Of a stretch of 64,000 nt of DNA, positions 50,650 to 58,297 are shown one piece after another. The notes beneath the pieces were generated by a model. It was given only the letters and a program-made list of their open reading frames with translations. It did no database searches and was not told the DNA's origin. The number at the start of each line of letters is the position of its first letter. Within the stretch, counting starts at the first letter, position 1. The translations under genes were made by a program, and so were the position numbers. The DNA lies in the NCBI GenBank assembly GCA_964596695.1, contig CAZQVE010000002.1:1-64000 (forward strand). Reading direction: 5' to 3'. This DNA is from UBA2112 sp964596695 (lineage in GTDB: Bacteria; Patescibacteriota; Saccharimonadia; Saccharimonadales; Saccharimonadaceae).

Positions 50650-50737
50650 TGGTGCGCGCGAGAGGACTTGAACCTCCACAGGATTACTCCCACTACCCCC
50701 TCAAGGTAGCGCGTCTACCAGATTCCGCCACGCGCGC
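50650..50737 (-). tRNA. tRNA-Leu (anticodon GAG)
   Basis: 88 nt with encoded CCA. Acceptor stem GCGCGCG / CGCGCGC, discriminator A, U8, a class II long variable arm, anticodon stem CTACC/GGTAG around the loop TTGAGGG (anticodon GAG, decoding CUC/CUU), and a T loop TTCAAGT. It is the only tRNA gene I find in the window. The 5' end lies 4 nt after the stop of the upstream endonuclease gene, so the tRNA is most likely excised from that transcript. Confidence 0.95.
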
Positions 50738-50741
50738 ATAC

Positions 50742-51392
50742 TTACTCAATACTAGCACTTTTGGTTATTTTCGTGAACCCAAGTAGCTTAGTATACTTTC
50801 TTTCAAGGCAAAGAACCGTGTCTTGATGGTACATGACAGTGAATAATTTTCGTGCGTCAGCCTTTGCATACGATAATATGTACGCTCGTCTACTTAACCG
50901 CAATGAGCCAGAAGATGTTTTGAACAGTCGGCTGTTTGTTTCTTGTATGAAGCGAAGGAATGCGGGACTTGCGGCAGTGAAGGTAACATAAAACATATAG
51001 CTAGATTTCCAGCGTTTATCCATGTATGCGTAACAGCTACCGTCTCCATCAAAAACACCTCTCAGAAAGTCGGCGAAGTACTCATCGGGAATATTCAATT
51101 TACCAATCGTCTTACTTTTGTTCTGGGTAAGTCCTGCTTGTATTAAGAAATCGTAGTATGCAACATCACTAAACTGTACACGGTATGCAGGATTCAACAT
51201 GCCACTATTTTTAGAAGATATTTTGAGAGTTCGATTGATTGCTTCGAGGAAGTTTTCCAATTGTATGACATCAACTGAGGTAAGATCGATGTGACGTCCA
51301 TCTTTTTGTAAACATCCATCACTTGCAATAAGTCCAACGCTGTAAGCTATATTTGAAGACCACCTATAGGTTCGTTTGCTCTTATACCTCAT
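50742..51392 (-). CDS. LAGLIDADG homing endonuclease-like protein
   Basis: 216 aa with two LAGLIDADG-type helices: AYSVGLIASDG (about 16-26) and FLRGVFDGDG (about 109-118), each with the acidic residue needed for catalysis. The rest is typical of the two-repeat fold (strongly basic, with Y/S/K-rich segments). The start at ATG 51392 is 7 nt after TGG-TATACT (51408-51400). The gene is more AT-rich than its surroundings. It is free-standing: no intron or intein host is evident, and the stop lies 4 nt from the tRNA-Leu 5' end. Domestication as a regulator (WhiA/Ssd-like) is a possible alternative. Confidence 0.85.
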   Translation of the reverse strand: MRYKSKRTYRWSSNIAYSVGLIASDGCLQKDGRHIDLTSVDVIQLENFLEAINRTLKISSKNSGMLNPAYRVQFSDVAYYDFLIQAGLTQNKSKTIGKLNIPDEYFADFLRGVFDGDGSCYAYMDKRWKSSYMFYVTFTAASPAFLRFIQETNSRLFKTSSGSLRLSRRAYILSYAKADARKLFTVMYHQDTVLCLERKYTKLLGFTKITKSASIE

Positions 51393-51446
51393 AGTATGTA
51401 GTATACCATTTGTGTCATTAAGCTTGGAAGAAGTGCGTATATCTGT

Positions 51447-51492
51447 TATAGTGCTATTTAAGAGGAACGCCCTGATAGGGGCATATTTTTTT
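51447..51492 (+). promoter_or_regulatory. typA promoter and hairpin leader
   Basis: TGT-TATAGT (51444-51452) is followed by a leader of about 34 nt with a small hairpin (GCCCT-GATA-GGGGC, 51469-51482, one G-U pair), then ATATTTTTTT directly before the ATG. There is an AGAGGA 26-31 nt upstream but no Shine-Dalgarno at the usual distance. Confidence 0.5.
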
Positions 51493-53316
51493 ATGAAAGA
51501 TCCAAAATTCATTCGTAATGTTGCGATAATCGCCCATGTCGATCATGGCAAGACGACGCTTGTCGATGGCTTGCTCAAACAGTCCAATACGTTTCGCGAA
51601 AACCAGTCCGAGATGAGCCAGTCGCTTATCATGGATACCGGCGATCAGGAACATGAGCGAGGCATCACCATTACCGCCAAGCAGACGTCGATTTATCACG
51701 GCGATTATAAGATCAACATCATCGACACTCCTGGTCATGCGGACTTTAGCGGCGAAGTAGAGCGTACGCTTAATATGGCGGACGGCGTGCTGTTGATCGT
51801 TGACGCGCAAGAAGGTCCAATGCCACAGACCAAATTCGTGTTGAGCAAGGCACTGGAGCTTGGTTTGAAGCCAGTTATCGTCATCAACAAGATTGACAAG
51901 CCATCACGCCGTGTTGCCGAAGTCGAAGACGAAATTGCTGATTTGTTTCTGGAGCTGGCAGTTGACGACAGCCAGTTGCATTATCCCGTCTACTACGCGA
52001 TCGGCCGAGATGGCAAGGCGTGGACATCGCTGCCCGACAATCCTTCGGAGCATGCCGATCTGACTCCCGTATTCGACGCGATCATAAACGACATCCCCGC
52101 ACCAAAAGTCTTGCAAGGACGGTCTTTGCAAATGTTGGTGACGTCGCTGCAATACGATTCTTTCTTGGGCAAATACGCAATCGGACGCATTACTCGCGGG
52201 ACGGTCAAACCGCGCCAGCCAGTCACGCTCATCAAGCGCGACGGTACGGAAATTTCCGCACAAGTCGATAAGTTATTTGGCTATCGTGGTCTGAATCGCG
52301 AAGAAATCGACGGGGCGATTGCGGGTGATATCGTTGCCTTGACCGGCATCGCTGATGCGCATATCGGCGAGACGATCGCCGACAAAGACAATCCTGAGGC
52401 GCTACCCGTACTTGAAGTCGAAGCACCAACACTGAGTATGTACCTCGGTCCGAACACGAGTCCGATGAAGGGTCGCGAGGGTGAGTTTACGACGAGCCGT
52501 CAGATCGGTGACCGGCTAAAGCGCGAGCTTGAGACTAATGTCGCACTTCGTGTCGAAGAAACCGGAATCGGTTTTGTCGTGAGCGGTCGCGGAGAACTAC
52601 ACCTCTCGGTACTTATCGAAACCATGCGCCGCGAAGGTTATGAATTTGAAGTTGGACGCCCGCAGGTAGTTACTATCGAAAAGGATGGCAAGACGCAGGA
52701 ACCGGTGGAAGAACTGGTGATTGAAGTTGGCAACGAATTTGTCGGTACGGTGAGCCAGGAGATGGGTGTTCGCCGCGGTGAACTGACGCACCAAGAGGCA
52801 ACGTCGTCGGGTGCCGCTCGCCAGACATACATTATTACGACACGCGCCATGATTGGTCTCCGAAACCAACTGCTGACCGCCACTAAGGGGACGGTTATCA
52901 TGAATAGTCTGCCGCACGGTTATCAGCCACTTGGTTCTAAGTTGAACAGTACGCGCAACGGTGCGCTGATTGCATTTGAACCTGGTACCACCACGCCGTA
53001 TGCACTTGAAAATGCCGAATCGCGCGGTGAATTGTACGTTGGCCCGGGTGTGGAAGTCTATGCCGGGATGATTATCGGTCTTAATCGCCGCCAAGAGGAT
53101 ATGGAGATCAACGTCTGCAAAGCGAAACACCTGACCAATATGCGCTCAAGCAGCAGCGACGGCGTGGTTCAGCTAACTCCGTTTACTGACTTAAGTCTTG
53201 AACAATGTATCGACTTTTTGAACGATGACGAGTTACTCGAAGTTACGCCGAAGAGCCTTCGTCTACGCAAGCGTCACCTGGACGCCAATCAGCGCAAACG
53301 CGCCGCTAAAGCCTAG
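51493..53316 (+). CDS. typA: Ribosome-associated GTPase TypA/BipA
   Basis: 607 aa, full length. G domain with AHVDHGKTT (P-loop, about 14-22), RGITITAKQTS, DTPGHADFSGEVERTLNMAD and INKIDKPSRR. Domains II, III (RVEETGIGFVVSGRGELHLSV), V (GELYVGPGVEVYAG) and the unique C-terminal domain (INVCKAKHLTNMRSSSSDG, ending RKRHLDANQRKR) are all present. It helps 50S assembly and growth under stress. The start MKDPKFIRN was preferred over a longer frame reading back through the promoter. Confidence 0.96.
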   Translation: MKDPKFIRNVAIIAHVDHGKTTLVDGLLKQSNTFRENQSEMSQSLIMDTGDQEHERGITITAKQTSIYHGDYKINIIDTPGHADFSGEVERTLNMADGVLLIVDAQEGPMPQTKFVLSKALELGLKPVIVINKIDKPSRRVAEVEDEIADLFLELAVDDSQLHYPVYYAIGRDGKAWTSLPDNPSEHADLTPVFDAIINDIPAPKVLQGRSLQMLVTSLQYDSFLGKYAIGRITRGTVKPRQPVTLIKRDGTEISAQVDKLFGYRGLNREEIDGAIAGDIVALTGIADAHIGETIADKDNPEALPVLEVEAPTLSMYLGPNTSPMKGREGEFTTSRQIGDRLKRELETNVALRVEETGIGFVVSGRGELHLSVLIETMRREGYEFEVGRPQVVTIEKDGKTQEPVEELVIEVGNEFVGTVSQEMGVRRGELTHQEATSSGAARQTYIITTRAMIGLRNQLLTATKGTVIMNSLPHGYQPLGSKLNSTRNGALIAFEPGTTTPYALENAESRGELYVGPGVEVYAGMIIGLNRRQEDMEINVCKAKHLTNMRSSSSDGVVQLTPFTDLSLEQCIDFLNDDELLEVTPKSLRLRKRHLDANQRKRAAKA

Positions 53317-53355
53317 CTTCATTTTTTCGCCCGTTAATGGTACAGTGAAATTCCT

Positions 53356-53946
53356 ATGGTAAAACCTGTATCATCATACGAAAATACTGTTCTCGTAGAT
53401 ATGGACGGTGTTCTCGCGGATTTTGACGGCTATATTCTCGACAATGTGCCACAAATTCTCACGCGGATAGCACGCCGGAGCTTCTACTTGTACGAGGACT
53501 ATCCAGACCATCGCGATGTCATGTACGAAATATCGGGTCAACCGGAATTCTTTGCTGATTTACCGGTATACGATAACGCGCTCGAAGGGTGGCAGCGATT
53601 GATTGATCTCGGTTATGATCCGCGCATCTGCTCGGCGCCCATGTCACATAACGCGCAGTCTTTCGAAGGGAAGCGGGCATGGCTAAGGCGACACCTCGTA
53701 CCTATTTTTGGCGAGCAAGTTCTCAAAAGAGCGATTATTGACTCGGAGAAATTCAAATACGAAGGTATCGTGCTGATTGATGACAGGCCAAATCCGGACA
53801 CGAACAATGGACAGGCTGTATGGAAGCACGTTGTATTTGACCAGGAATACAACCAAAACTCCGCCGCTCCTTATAGGCTCCATGGTTGGCTTGCGCCTGA
53901 TCTGCCGGATATCCTTGAACACGCGAAACAAGCCCAGGCCGCATAA
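53356..53946 (+). CDS. 5'(3')-deoxyribonucleotidase-like HAD protein, copy 1
   Basis: 196 aa HAD-superfamily phosphatase of the NT5C type. Motif I LVDMDGVLADFDG holds the nucleophile Asp and acid/base Asp; ALEGWQRLIDLGYDPRICSAP carries the motif II Ser/Thr region; IIDSEKF..YEGIVLIDDRP holds the motif III/IV acidic pair. Removes phosphate from deoxynucleoside monophosphates. Start 9 nt after TACAGT (53341-53346). Followed by a paralogue. Confidence 0.88.
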   Translation: MVKPVSSYENTVLVDMDGVLADFDGYILDNVPQILTRIARRSFYLYEDYPDHRDVMYEISGQPEFFADLPVYDNALEGWQRLIDLGYDPRICSAPMSHNAQSFEGKRAWLRRHLVPIFGEQVLKRAIIDSEKFKYEGIVLIDDRPNPDTNNGQAVWKHVVFDQEYNQNSAAPYRLHGWLAPDLPDILEHAKQAQAA

Positions 53947-54022
53947 GGAACCTACTCTTTACGTAAAGGGGGCACGACGGTATAAACGTTGCAAATAAAA
54001 TGCAATGTAGTATAGTAGCCTC

Positions 54023-54622
54023 ATGACTTTGCGAGGGGACTATAATACTACCGTCCTCGTGGATATGGACGGCGTGCTGGCAAACTTTGACGGCGCTATT
54101 ATAGAAACGTTACCACAGCATGTTCCGCGTATAGAGCGGATGAACTGGATCTTAGAGGATGACTATCCTGAACACGCCCATCATATCCAGCTCATAATGA
54201 CTCATCCTGAATTTTTTCATAACCTCCAGCCGATAGACGGTGCGCTCGAAGGGTGGCAGCGATTGCTTGATCTTGGGTATCAACCGCGCATATGTTCAGC
54301 GCCGCTCGATACCAATGAGCGCTGTGTCGAGGGCAAGCGAGCCTGGATAGAGCGCTATCTCGTACCGGAATTCGGTCCGAGCGTTTTAGAGCAGGCTATT
54401 ATCGATCAGCGAAAATTTAATTACGACGGTATAGCGTTAATTGATGACAAGCCGGAGGTTGATAAGGGCGATGGACGAGCGTCGTGGCAGCATATCGTGT
54501 TCGATCGCACGTATAACCAAACTTCTCCTGCGCCATTTCGACTTCACGGGTGGGCTGATCCTGAGCTGGAAACTATACTCGAGAACGCAAAAGTGTATGC
54601 ACAAAAGATCCTCCGCCGATAA
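54023..54622 (+). CDS. 5'(3')-deoxyribonucleotidase-like HAD protein, copy 2
   Basis: 199 aa. Same motif set: LVDMDGVLANFDG, ALEGWQRLLDLGYQPRICSAP, IIDQRKFNYDGIALIDDKP. Roughly half identical with the preceding gene by eye, so they arose by tandem duplication and have had time to diverge; a specificity split is possible. It has its own TATAGT (54011-54016) 6 nt before the ATG. The stop codon lies inside the terminator hairpin. Confidence 0.88.
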   Translation: MTLRGDYNTTVLVDMDGVLANFDGAIIETLPQHVPRIERMNWILEDDYPEHAHHIQLIMTHPEFFHNLQPIDGALEGWQRLLDLGYQPRICSAPLDTNERCVEGKRAWIERYLVPEFGPSVLEQAIIDQRKFNYDGIALIDDKPEVDKGDGRASWQHIVFDRTYNQTSPAPFRLHGWADPELETILENAKVYAQKILRR

Positions 54623-54635
54623 GACGGAGGATTTT
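54609..54635 (+). terminator. Terminator overlapping the end of copy 2
   Basis: TCCTCCG (54609-54615) pairs with CGGAGGA (54625-54631), followed by TTTT. The last two codons and the stop of the nucleotidase gene lie within the hairpin. Confidence 0.8.
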
Positions 54636-54648
54636 CCTAAGTACTCGA

Positions 54649-55131
54649 TTATTTTACCAGCGTTTCTTTGACACGTCGTGATTGACGGAAATACAGTGCC
54701 AAGAGGCCGTAAAGAACCAGACCGACGATAACGCCGCCGATTCTCGTGCCGAGGCCTTCTTTGTCTTCGGTGACGACGAGCTGCGATATAACGGCATAGA
54801 GGGCGCCGATGGCGATGCTGACGTATACGACCATGAGCGCTAGCTTTTTACGCATTGCCAGGAGTGTGACTGATGCCAAGAGTGAAACGGCTAATAGCGG
54901 AGAGAAGACGGTCGTGATGGTGTCGGTGGTTGTTTTAACACCGGCGTCCAGGCCGCTGAAGAAAACTCCGACTTCACCAATGCCGATCAATGCGAATACT
55001 ACCATGAAGAACAGTAGCCAACCGCCGAGGCCATTTAGTGATTGCTGCGTGACGACGTATTGTACTTTTTGACCAGGAGCTGGTGCAACCTGCGGGTCTG
55101 GTGGAGGTGTTTGTTGGTTTTTGGGATCCAT
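54649..55131 (-). CDS. DUF2569-like membrane protein, 160 aa
   Basis: A Pro/Gln-rich cytoplasmic N-terminus (1-30, MDPKNQQTPPPDPQ) is followed by four hydrophobic segments (about 36-58, 74-90, 98-113, 126-146), with LNGLGGWLLFFMVV resembling DUF2569. Function unknown. Preceded by minus-strand TAGTAT with a leader of about 15 nt; AGGAAC is a possible ribosome-binding site. Its 3' end is convergent to the nucleotidase pair. Confidence 0.7.
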   Translation of the reverse strand: MDPKNQQTPPPDPQVAPAPGQKVQYVVTQQSLNGLGGWLLFFMVVFALIGIGEVGVFFSGLDAGVKTTTDTITTVFSPLLAVSLLASVTLLAMRKKLALMVVYVSIAIGALYAVISQLVVTEDKEGLGTRIGGVIVGLVLYGLLALYFRQSRRVKETLVK

Positions 55132-55211
55132 GTTGTATGTTCCTGTTTAAAATACTATGCAATAAGTTTACGATAAGCTTAAGCATTTGTCTATACCTGT
55201 TTGCTCATATG

Positions 55212-55237
55212 AAAACCTCCGCTTGCGCGGAGGTTTT
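55212..55237 (-). terminator. Terminator of the 22-codon gene
   Basis: Perfect 11-bp stem AAAACCTCCGC / GCGGAGGTTTT around a 4-nt loop; works in either direction, but on the minus strand it begins 4 nt after the micro-gene stop. Confidence 0.85.
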
Positions 55238-55240
55238 CCG

Positions 55241-55309
55241 TTAGAACGGGTAGACCATAAAGACGTTATTTTGTCTTACGGGGACACAGTTCTGTTTGAA
55301 GCCATTCAT
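55241..55309 (-). CDS. Candidate micro-gene, 22 aa
   Basis: On the minus strand a near-consensus promoter, AAAGGA 9 nt before an ATG, 22 codons (MNGFKQNCVPVRQNN..., ending VYPF), TAA, and at once a perfect terminator. Every element needed for expression is packed in 180 bp, which makes a real short gene or small RNA likely. The peptide has one Cys and no membrane segment; I do not recognise it. A short hairpin GTCTT-GAAT-AAGAC is in the leader. It lies upstream of the DUF2569-like gene but ends before it, and could also be read as a regulatory RNA. Confidence 0.5.
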   Translation of the reverse strand: MNGFKQNCVPVRQNNVFMVYPF

Positions 55310-55360
55310 ACGTACTGTTCCTTTGTTATTTTGTTGTTTGTCTTATTCAAGACTAAGTAC

Positions 55361-55389
55361 ATATTAGCATAAGCTTTACAATATGTCAA
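55361..55389 (-). promoter_or_regulatory. Consensus promoter of the micro-gene
   Basis: Minus strand: TTGACA (55389-55384), 17-bp spacer ending in TGC, TAATAT (55366-55361). Predicted start near 55354. Confidence 0.75.
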
Positions 55390-55448
55390 GACATTGTTAA
55401 AAAATCAATTGTAACTTTTAGCCATAACCTCTATAATGTCAGTGCAAT

Positions 55449-57059
55449 ATGACGAGAAAGATACCGAAATTACCATTAAGGATCCCACGTGAGGAAGCGC
55501 TTAAATCGGCTCTCGTCAACACCGCTGGGGCACTGATATTGACCAAGGCCAGCCCCGATGAGGCGCTCGGTGAACTGTTTTCCGATGTGCAGACCCGTCA
55601 GATCTATGACGACGGTATGACGTTTATCGATCTGATTCCGCGCGGCAAGATGAAACAGATCAAAAAAGAATACGAAATGCAGAAAAACGACCCCGACTTT
55701 AATCTGCAGGAATTTGTTGGCCGGTATTTCTATGCATTTGAACACTCGACGTCGGAGTATCGAACGAATCCGTATCATACGCCACGTGAGCACATCCAGG
55801 AGCTTTGGGATGTTCTTGAGCGCCGCAACCGCCTTGACCGCGGGTCGCTAATCGCAATTCCGTATCCATATATTGTGCCCGGAGGCCGGTTTAGCGCTCA
55901 GTTTTACTGGGATAGTTACTTTACGATGCTTGGCCTGGCGGCGGACAATCGCTGGGATATGGTGGAAAACATGGTCAAGAACGCGACCTATATGATACGT
56001 AAATTCGGCTTCGTCCCAACGGCGAACAGGACGTATTATCTGTCGCGCAGCCAGCCACCGGTGCTCTCGCATATGGTCAAGCTGCTTGCTCGTCACCACA
56101 ACCGTACGCTAACACTGCTGGAATACTTGCCGTACATGTTGAGCGAATATCGGTTCTGGACGAAGGGTAAGCGGACGCTCGGTAAGCTTGACGAGGCGGC
56201 GGCAATGCGACGGGTTGTTCGTATGCCGGATGGGACGATGCTCGGACGGTACTTCGACAACAAACGAACGCCGCGACCAGAGTCGCTGCGCCAAGACGTG
56301 CAAACAGCAGGTCATGCTCGTCACCAAGATGATTCCGGCAAACTATACCTGGATCTTCGCGCCGCGGCAGAGAGCGGTTGGGATTTTAGCAGTCGTTGGT
56401 TTACTGATCCGCATGACATCAGCACAATCCGTACGACAGATATCGTGCCGGTCGATCTGAACTGTCTGCTATATCATCTGGAAATGACGATCGCAGAGAC
56501 ATATCAGGCGATGTTCCAGCCGTTGTTAGCTCGCAGATATCGACGCCTGGCAGAAAAGCGCAAGGCTGCAATTGACCGCTACATGTGGGATGAAGATGAG
56601 CAATTTTTCGTTGATTATGACTTTCGGGACGGACGGCGAACCGGCCATATAACATTGGCTGGCGTATTCCCGCTGTTCACGAAGGTCGCGACGCCGGCAC
56701 AGGCCAAGGCAGTAGCCGAACGTTTGGAAAGAGATTTTCTCAAGGATGGCGGACTTGTTACGACCCTAACCGAGACCGATCAGCAGTGGGATTGGCCCAA
56801 CGGTTGGGCGCCGCTGCAATGGGTAGCAATCCAAGGTTTGCGCGAGTACGGGTATCATGCGCTGGCGGACAGGATCAAGATCAACTGGATCGATGCCTGC
56901 TTGTATGTATACAAAAAGAAGGCCAAAATGGTCGAAAAATATAACGTTGTTGATCCTCACAAAGACAGCGACGGTGGTGAATATACACTGCAGGACGGAT
57001 TCGGTTGGACGAACGGCGTTCTGGCGGCACTGCTTAATGAGGAAAAAGAGCAGCACTGA
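55449..57059 (+). CDS. treF: Trehalase (GH37)
   Basis: 536 aa. All trehalase signatures are present: PGGRFSAQFYWDSYF, QWDWPNGWAPLQW and DGGEYTLQDGFGWTNG. The catalytic acids would be Asp312 (SGWDFSSRW) and Glu511 (GGEY). NRTYYLSRSQPPV and VVRMPDG also match enterobacterial TreA/TreF closely along the chain. No signal peptide is seen, so it is cytoplasmic; the gene symbol reflects that. It splits trehalose into two glucose. TATAAT (55432-55437) lies 11 nt before the ATG. It heads a cluster with a GT4 and three GH13 genes. Confidence 0.95.
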   Translation: MTRKIPKLPLRIPREEALKSALVNTAGALILTKASPDEALGELFSDVQTRQIYDDGMTFIDLIPRGKMKQIKKEYEMQKNDPDFNLQEFVGRYFYAFEHSTSEYRTNPYHTPREHIQELWDVLERRNRLDRGSLIAIPYPYIVPGGRFSAQFYWDSYFTMLGLAADNRWDMVENMVKNATYMIRKFGFVPTANRTYYLSRSQPPVLSHMVKLLARHHNRTLTLLEYLPYMLSEYRFWTKGKRTLGKLDEAAAMRRVVRMPDGTMLGRYFDNKRTPRPESLRQDVQTAGHARHQDDSGKLYLDLRAAAESGWDFSSRWFTDPHDISTIRTTDIVPVDLNCLLYHLEMTIAETYQAMFQPLLARRYRRLAEKRKAAIDRYMWDEDEQFFVDYDFRDGRRTGHITLAGVFPLFTKVATPAQAKAVAERLERDFLKDGGLVTTLTETDQQWDWPNGWAPLQWVAIQGLREYGYHALADRIKINWIDACLYVYKKKAKMVEKYNVVDPHKDSDGGEYTLQDGFGWTNGVLAALLNEEKEQH

Positions 57060-57096
57060 GGCTGGCCTTTGATGTGTGTTAAAATAGGGGTACACC

Positions 57097-58281
57097 ATGA
57101 GTAAACCGATGAACATCGCGTTAATGGTGAGGGGATTCATCCCAATGCCGCGGCCGAGCGATATTATTTACGCTCCAATTGATCTAGCCGTCGCACTCGC
57201 CCAAGGTCTCGGAAAACGTGGTCATAATATCACTATCTTTGCTCCTATAGGCACGGAAGTTCACGGCGAAAACATTACCGTTGAGACATTAAACCTCCGT
57301 CCGATAGTTCATAACCAGGCGGATTTTGCATCACTTTTAGGAGACACCGAACACCTCATGCATGATGTCCACGGCCTGTGGGACAGATACATGGCAAATG
57401 AAATGTATCGCCGTGCAGAGCTGGGTGAGTTCGACCTATTGTATTTTCATCATCCCGAGTCAGCCCTTTCGGCGGCCGTGCAGCATCCGGCTATTCCCAC
57501 CGTGTATACGCTTAACGATCCGGTATACGACTGGTACCGTGAATTATTCGAGCTGTTTGCCAGCCCTAATCAGAATTTTATTTCGATTTCTAACAATCAG
57601 CGTCGCGACGCCCCGGATCTGCCGTATGTCGACACCGTATATAACGGTACCGACATAAAATTATTTGATTTTTCTGATACCTATGAAGATTATTTATTCT
57701 TTGCGGGGCGTATTACGCCGGAAAAAGGCGTCAAGGAGGCGATTCAGGTGGCGAAAGAGTCTGGTCACCGGTTGTTGATTGCCGGTCCGGTTGACGAGCG
57801 TAATCAAGGATATTTCGACCAATATGTAAAACCTCAGCTGGACGATCGAATCCTGTATTTGGGACGCATGGATCAGTCGCAGTTGGTCAAATACTACCAG
57901 AAGGCGAAAGCTTTGCTGACGCCGGTCCAGTGGGAAGAACCGTTCGGATTGACGACGATTGAGGCGATGGCTTGTGGCGCACCGGTTATTTCATTGAACC
58001 GTGGTGCCGCCGCCGAGATAATCGTTGACGGCAAAACAGGTTTTATCGTAAACAGCATCGCCGAGATGATCGAAGCAGTTGACAAGGTAGATAAGCTCAA
58101 CAGGCGCGATTGCCACGAACACGTAGCACGCAAATTTTCGCATTCACAAATGGTAGACCATTACGAACGAGCATTCCGAAAAGTGATCGATACATCAAGC
58201 CTCCCAACGCCAACGGGTTATATAAAACAAAAACTAAAAAACGTTTGGCAGTATCTGCCACGGTTAACAGGCGAGCTTTAG
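57097..58281 (+). CDS. Glycosyltransferase family 4
   Basis: 394 aa GT-B enzyme. N-terminal acceptor half opens NIALMVRGFIPMP; C-terminal donor half has FFAGRITPEKGVKEAI, then VQWEEPFGLTTIEAMACGAP with the EX7E motif, and FIVNSIAEMIEAV. A nucleotide-sugar-dependent transferase; acceptor unknown, trehalose or glucan metabolism is suggested by neighbours. AGGGG 7 nt before the ATG is a possible Shine-Dalgarno, and TAAAAT lies upstream. 37 nt after trehalase and 16 nt before the first GH13. Confidence 0.88.
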   Translation: MSKPMNIALMVRGFIPMPRPSDIIYAPIDLAVALAQGLGKRGHNITIFAPIGTEVHGENITVETLNLRPIVHNQADFASLLGDTEHLMHDVHGLWDRYMANEMYRRAELGEFDLLYFHHPESALSAAVQHPAIPTVYTLNDPVYDWYRELFELFASPNQNFISISNNQRRDAPDLPYVDTVYNGTDIKLFDFSDTYEDYLFFAGRITPEKGVKEAIQVAKESGHRLLIAGPVDERNQGYFDQYVKPQLDDRILYLGRMDQSQLVKYYQKAKALLTPVQWEEPFGLTTIEAMACGAPVISLNRGAAAEIIVDGKTGFIVNSIAEMIEAVDKVDKLNRRDCHEHVARKFSHSQMVDHYERAFRKVIDTSSLPTPTGYIKQKLKNVWQYLPRLTGEL

Positions 58282-58297
58282 CGCGGAAGGGCGGGTC

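Noticed and set aside
55187..55372. 61-codon plus-strand frame
   Set aside because: It runs through a perfect terminator hairpin and is opposite the better supported 22-codon unit.
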